DNA of 64,000 bases, taken from the NCBI GenBank assembly GCA_009760855.2, contig WPIO01000171.1, positions 188,001-252,000 of the forward strand, written 5' to 3'. Position 1 is the stretch's first letter. Every line of letters starts with the position of its first letter. The notes beneath the pieces are model-generated. The model had not been told where the DNA came from. It saw only the letters and a program-made list of their open reading frames with translations, and did no database searches. Origin of the DNA: Cristatella mucedo. Taxonomy: Eukaryota > Bryozoa > Phylactolaemata > Cristatellidae. Below are positions 61,950-64,000 of this stretch, piece after piece. Made by a program: the position numbers and the translations under genes.

Positions 61950-62145
61950 TAAAAGTAATACTAATACATTTGTGTAGCACCCTGAGAAAACTTAATCTTT
62001 TTCTAGGTGCTCTACATATACTGCAAAGGAAGTAGAATCAATGGTTAGTAATAACATCCGCATTTCAACAAATATAATATGGTTAGAAGTAATATGCACC
62101 GTGTCGACAAGTAATTATGGTTAGTGGTAGCTGTCGTAGCCAATT
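61950..62145 (-). mobile_element. LINE A 3' UTR fragment, diverged
   Basis: Tail complement CACCCTGAGAAAACTTAATC, TTTCTAGGTGCTCTACATAT and UTR remnants GGTTAGAAGTAATATGCACC. Confidence 0.65.
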
Positions 62146-62199
62146 TTGAGCGTCGCGTCGGCTTTTTTCCTTAAACTTAACTCTGATTATACCTACTCG

Positions 62200-63110
62200 T
62201 AGGAAATCACACCCATACGGCTGGACTGGGCGACTTTGCTCTTCTTGTTGATGATGCTGTAGAGAGACCGTCATCGTGTTCGCGAAATTTAGCTGTCCTC
62301 TTTGATAATTGCATCAAGTTTGAAAGCTTAATCAAGAAGACTTCCTCCGAAGCTTGCCATAACGTTCGATCCGGGTAAAAAATTAAGCACCACCTGCCGC
62401 GGTAGCTTGCTAAAAATCTTACTACGTCTCTGGTTCTCTGTAGACTAGAACTATGCGATTCTGTTTTGGCAGGGCTACCAAGAAAAGTCATTAAGCCTAT
62501 GCAGTGGGTGGTGACAATGGCTGCAAGGTGAATCAACAAAATCCCCGAGGTTCAGGCACATATCTTTCTTAAGGAAAGAGCTGCGATGGTCACCCTGCCT
62601 ATCAAATGATAGAGAGCAAAAGTTGTATTCTGGCTCACAAGGCCCACCGCGACTTGGTTATTTCATACCTCGCCGAACCGTTGCACTAGTTAAAGCTTTT
62701 TCGTGCTCTAAGGTCCTCTATGGACAAAAAATTAGCTGCTCCAGTCCCCCGCTTAAACCCTGGAGAGCGGTAGAAGCTACCACTCTCCAGGTCCTAGGCT
62801 GTGGAACTCAGCTGCGTAATTCTAACACAACGACATCGACGACTCTCCAGCCGATGACTCATCCTGGCACATCCTCTTCAACCACCCTGTGCTGTCATGC
62901 TTCCCGGACTATTTACTTCCCGGACTCCCATTCTGACTCAGCTGAAGGCTTCTTGCCTTCTCTTTGTTATGTGAGATGATGTATGTTGGCTATCGTATCC
63001 ATACCGAAAGCCGCTTAGGTTATGAGTGAGCTATCATATATTCTCCTGTCTAGCGGCCACTGACTTATCGTGGCTTTGTGGAGCTACCGAAGGAAATATT
63101 TTACACAACA
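62200..63110 (+). mobile_element. LINE B relic
   Basis: HPYGWTGRLCSSC-like start (HPKRVAGL region), FAKFSCPL (ARDLGVVFD) and SLIKKTSSEACHNVRS; later SYLAEPLH and SRAVEATTLQVLGCGTQL; tail AAAGCCGCTTAGGTTATGAG, (TACA)n lost. Many stops. Confidence 0.65.
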
Positions 63111-63300
63111 TGTCATTTATCAGAGGTCCTACAAGCCGATGTCCCACATCGTGTCTTCTTATATGCTTTTGCATGCTCACCTGAGCATACTACGGTGCTC
63201 TCATTGACTCCAGGTTATTGGTACTCAGAAACGAGTTTTAGGACGCCTGGATAGAAATGTAGTTCTCCGAGGGTGTCATGCAAGCGAACTATTATTGATA
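63111..63300 (+). mobile_element. Diverged LINE A or SINE1 tail
   Basis: GGACGCCTGGATAGAAATGT and TTCTCCGAGGGTGTCATGCAAG correspond to the stem-loop tail; the left part resembles the A 3' UTR weakly. Confidence 0.45.
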
Positions 63301-63476
63301 AATTAGTAGTATCATTAAGAAGAAATGAGATGAAAGGGAGACGGACAGAAAAAGGTGGGACAGACGGGGAGGGGGAGAGAAATGAAGAAGGGTGGCATGC
63401 GGCACGGGGTTCGTTTAGGCCACCCCAACGTACAAGGTCAAAGGTCAGAACGATAAAGGTCACAAATTCTACTCAC

Positions 63477-63601
63477 CTGGCTCGACTGCCGCTGCGACTA
63501 CCGTCATCCATCCGTAGCTCTTTGATCTGAGGCACCGGGGATCGTTGATCGGAATGATCTGCTATGCTAAAGCCGCCGATAACGGGGCCAGTGACGCCAC
63601 A
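63477..63601 (-). CDS. Candidate internal exon of an unidentified gene
   Basis: On the minus strand, acceptor CTGCATCCGCCATTAG opens a frame starting CGVTGPVIGGFSIADHSDQ and ending PQIKELRMDDGSRSGSRA; it closes at a perfect donor, CCAG/GTGAGT. Length is 125 nt (41 codons plus 2 nt). A second possible acceptor (GGCGGCTTTAG) would shorten it to begin at IADHS and would match the phase of the exon at the right edge. Function not recognised. Confidence 0.45.
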
Positions 63602-63913
63602 CTAATGGCGGATGCAGCGAATCGGGTGATTCAGTCGTTGCAGATTGGTATGTCCACATAGCCATCATAAGGTCAGGCAGTGACCCCCAGAGCAAACCAG
63701 GCGGCAGCGAAGCAGCTCTCGATATCTAGCAAGCGCAACTGCTGCACGCTCTATCGAAGAAGAGGAAGCCAAAAAGATTTGCGATTTGTGTCACAAATGT
63801 GTCACAGCTGCTGCGGCTGGTGACTTCACACCCGTTACAAGCTTACAGCAGCTGCCGCTCAAATATATTTTTTTCGTACCGGTTACATATATTGCTGGCG
63901 GACACGCAGTTAC

Positions 63914-64000
63914 GCAGGGACGCGGGCTTCCTTCTTCGGGCTTGGCGACGGCTCCACGAATACAGTCCGAAGGTCACCTTCAGTCGAAGAGAATTGCTTC
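63914..64000 (-). CDS. Candidate exon cut by the right edge of the window
   Basis: The minus strand is open from the window edge: QFSSTEGDLRTVFVEPSPSP followed by KKEARVP, then a GTAACT donor two bases into a codon, immediately before an in-frame TAA. The Ser/Pro/Lys-rich composition is like that of the exons at 63.5 and 49.8 kb, which may belong to the same gene. The 5' boundary is outside the window. A second frame is also open over part of this stretch, which lowers confidence. Confidence 0.35.

Overview
This is eukaryotic, almost certainly metazoan, DNA. Splice-consensus exons are scattered through introns, and most of the window is retrotransposon wreckage of the L2/CR1 type (apurinic endonuclease plus reverse transcriptase) of the kind common in marine invertebrates. 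No bacterial-style gene order exists. I cannot name the species.

Host genes. The best-supported gene is on the minus strand. Five small exons (about 39.6, 22.6, 13.9, 13.3 and 7.5 kb) splice in one frame, with phase-1 introns throughout, into the N-terminal part of an armadillo-repeat protein. It resembles SmgGDS/RAP1GDS1, the chaperone and exchange factor for Ras/Rho-family GTPases. The gene runs off the left edge. To its right are exon candidates of other, unidentified genes: two plus-strand exons at 44.97-45.09 and 45.67-45.72 kb; a plus-strand exon at 49.37 kb resembling the S1 region of a cyclic-nucleotide-gated channel; a minus-strand 3'-terminal exon at 49.8 kb with a polyadenylation signal; a plus-strand 3'-terminal exon at 60.1 kb with a polyadenylation signal; and two minus-strand exon candidates at 63.5-64.0 kb. 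Several of these have no ATG-initiated ORF of useful length, so a scan starting from ATG misses them.

Mobile elements. Two L2-like LINE families dominate. Family A ends in a GCGCCTAGA...TCTCTGAGGGCGC stem-loop plus an (ATT)n tail. Family B ends in a GCGCTATACAAAACTCTCCTG tail plus (TACAT)n. A diverged relative of A (called C here) is also present. Two tRNA-headed SINE types occur. SINE1 carries a 3' end like LINE A and SINE2 a 3' end like LINE B, which suggests two LINE/SINE partnerships in one genome. DNA transposons are represented by a 2.06-kb Mutator-like (MULE) element with a FLYWCH finger and a DDE transposase split by two stops and a frameshift, by decayed Tc1/mariner relics, and by a small pogo-like MITE.

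Layout. 1-6.5 kb: Tc1 relics and LINEs. 7-40 kb: the RAP1GDS1-like gene with repeat-filled introns. 32-37 kb: a nested A/B/SINE cluster. 37-39 kb: TG-rich minisatellite and old LINE. 39.6-40.3 kb: GC-rich likely promoter zone. 40-46 kb: LINEs, MITE, plus-strand exons, GC-rich patch. 46.3-48.4 kb: MULE. 48.6-50 kb: exon-bearing single-copy DNA. 50.5-63.3 kb: the longest B and A copies and one terminal exon. 63.4-64 kb: minus-strand exons. Long simple-sequence arrays (TG, TC, ACAT, TGTTG) punctuate the window. All copy boundaries in old repeats are approximate, judged by eye from similarity between copies.
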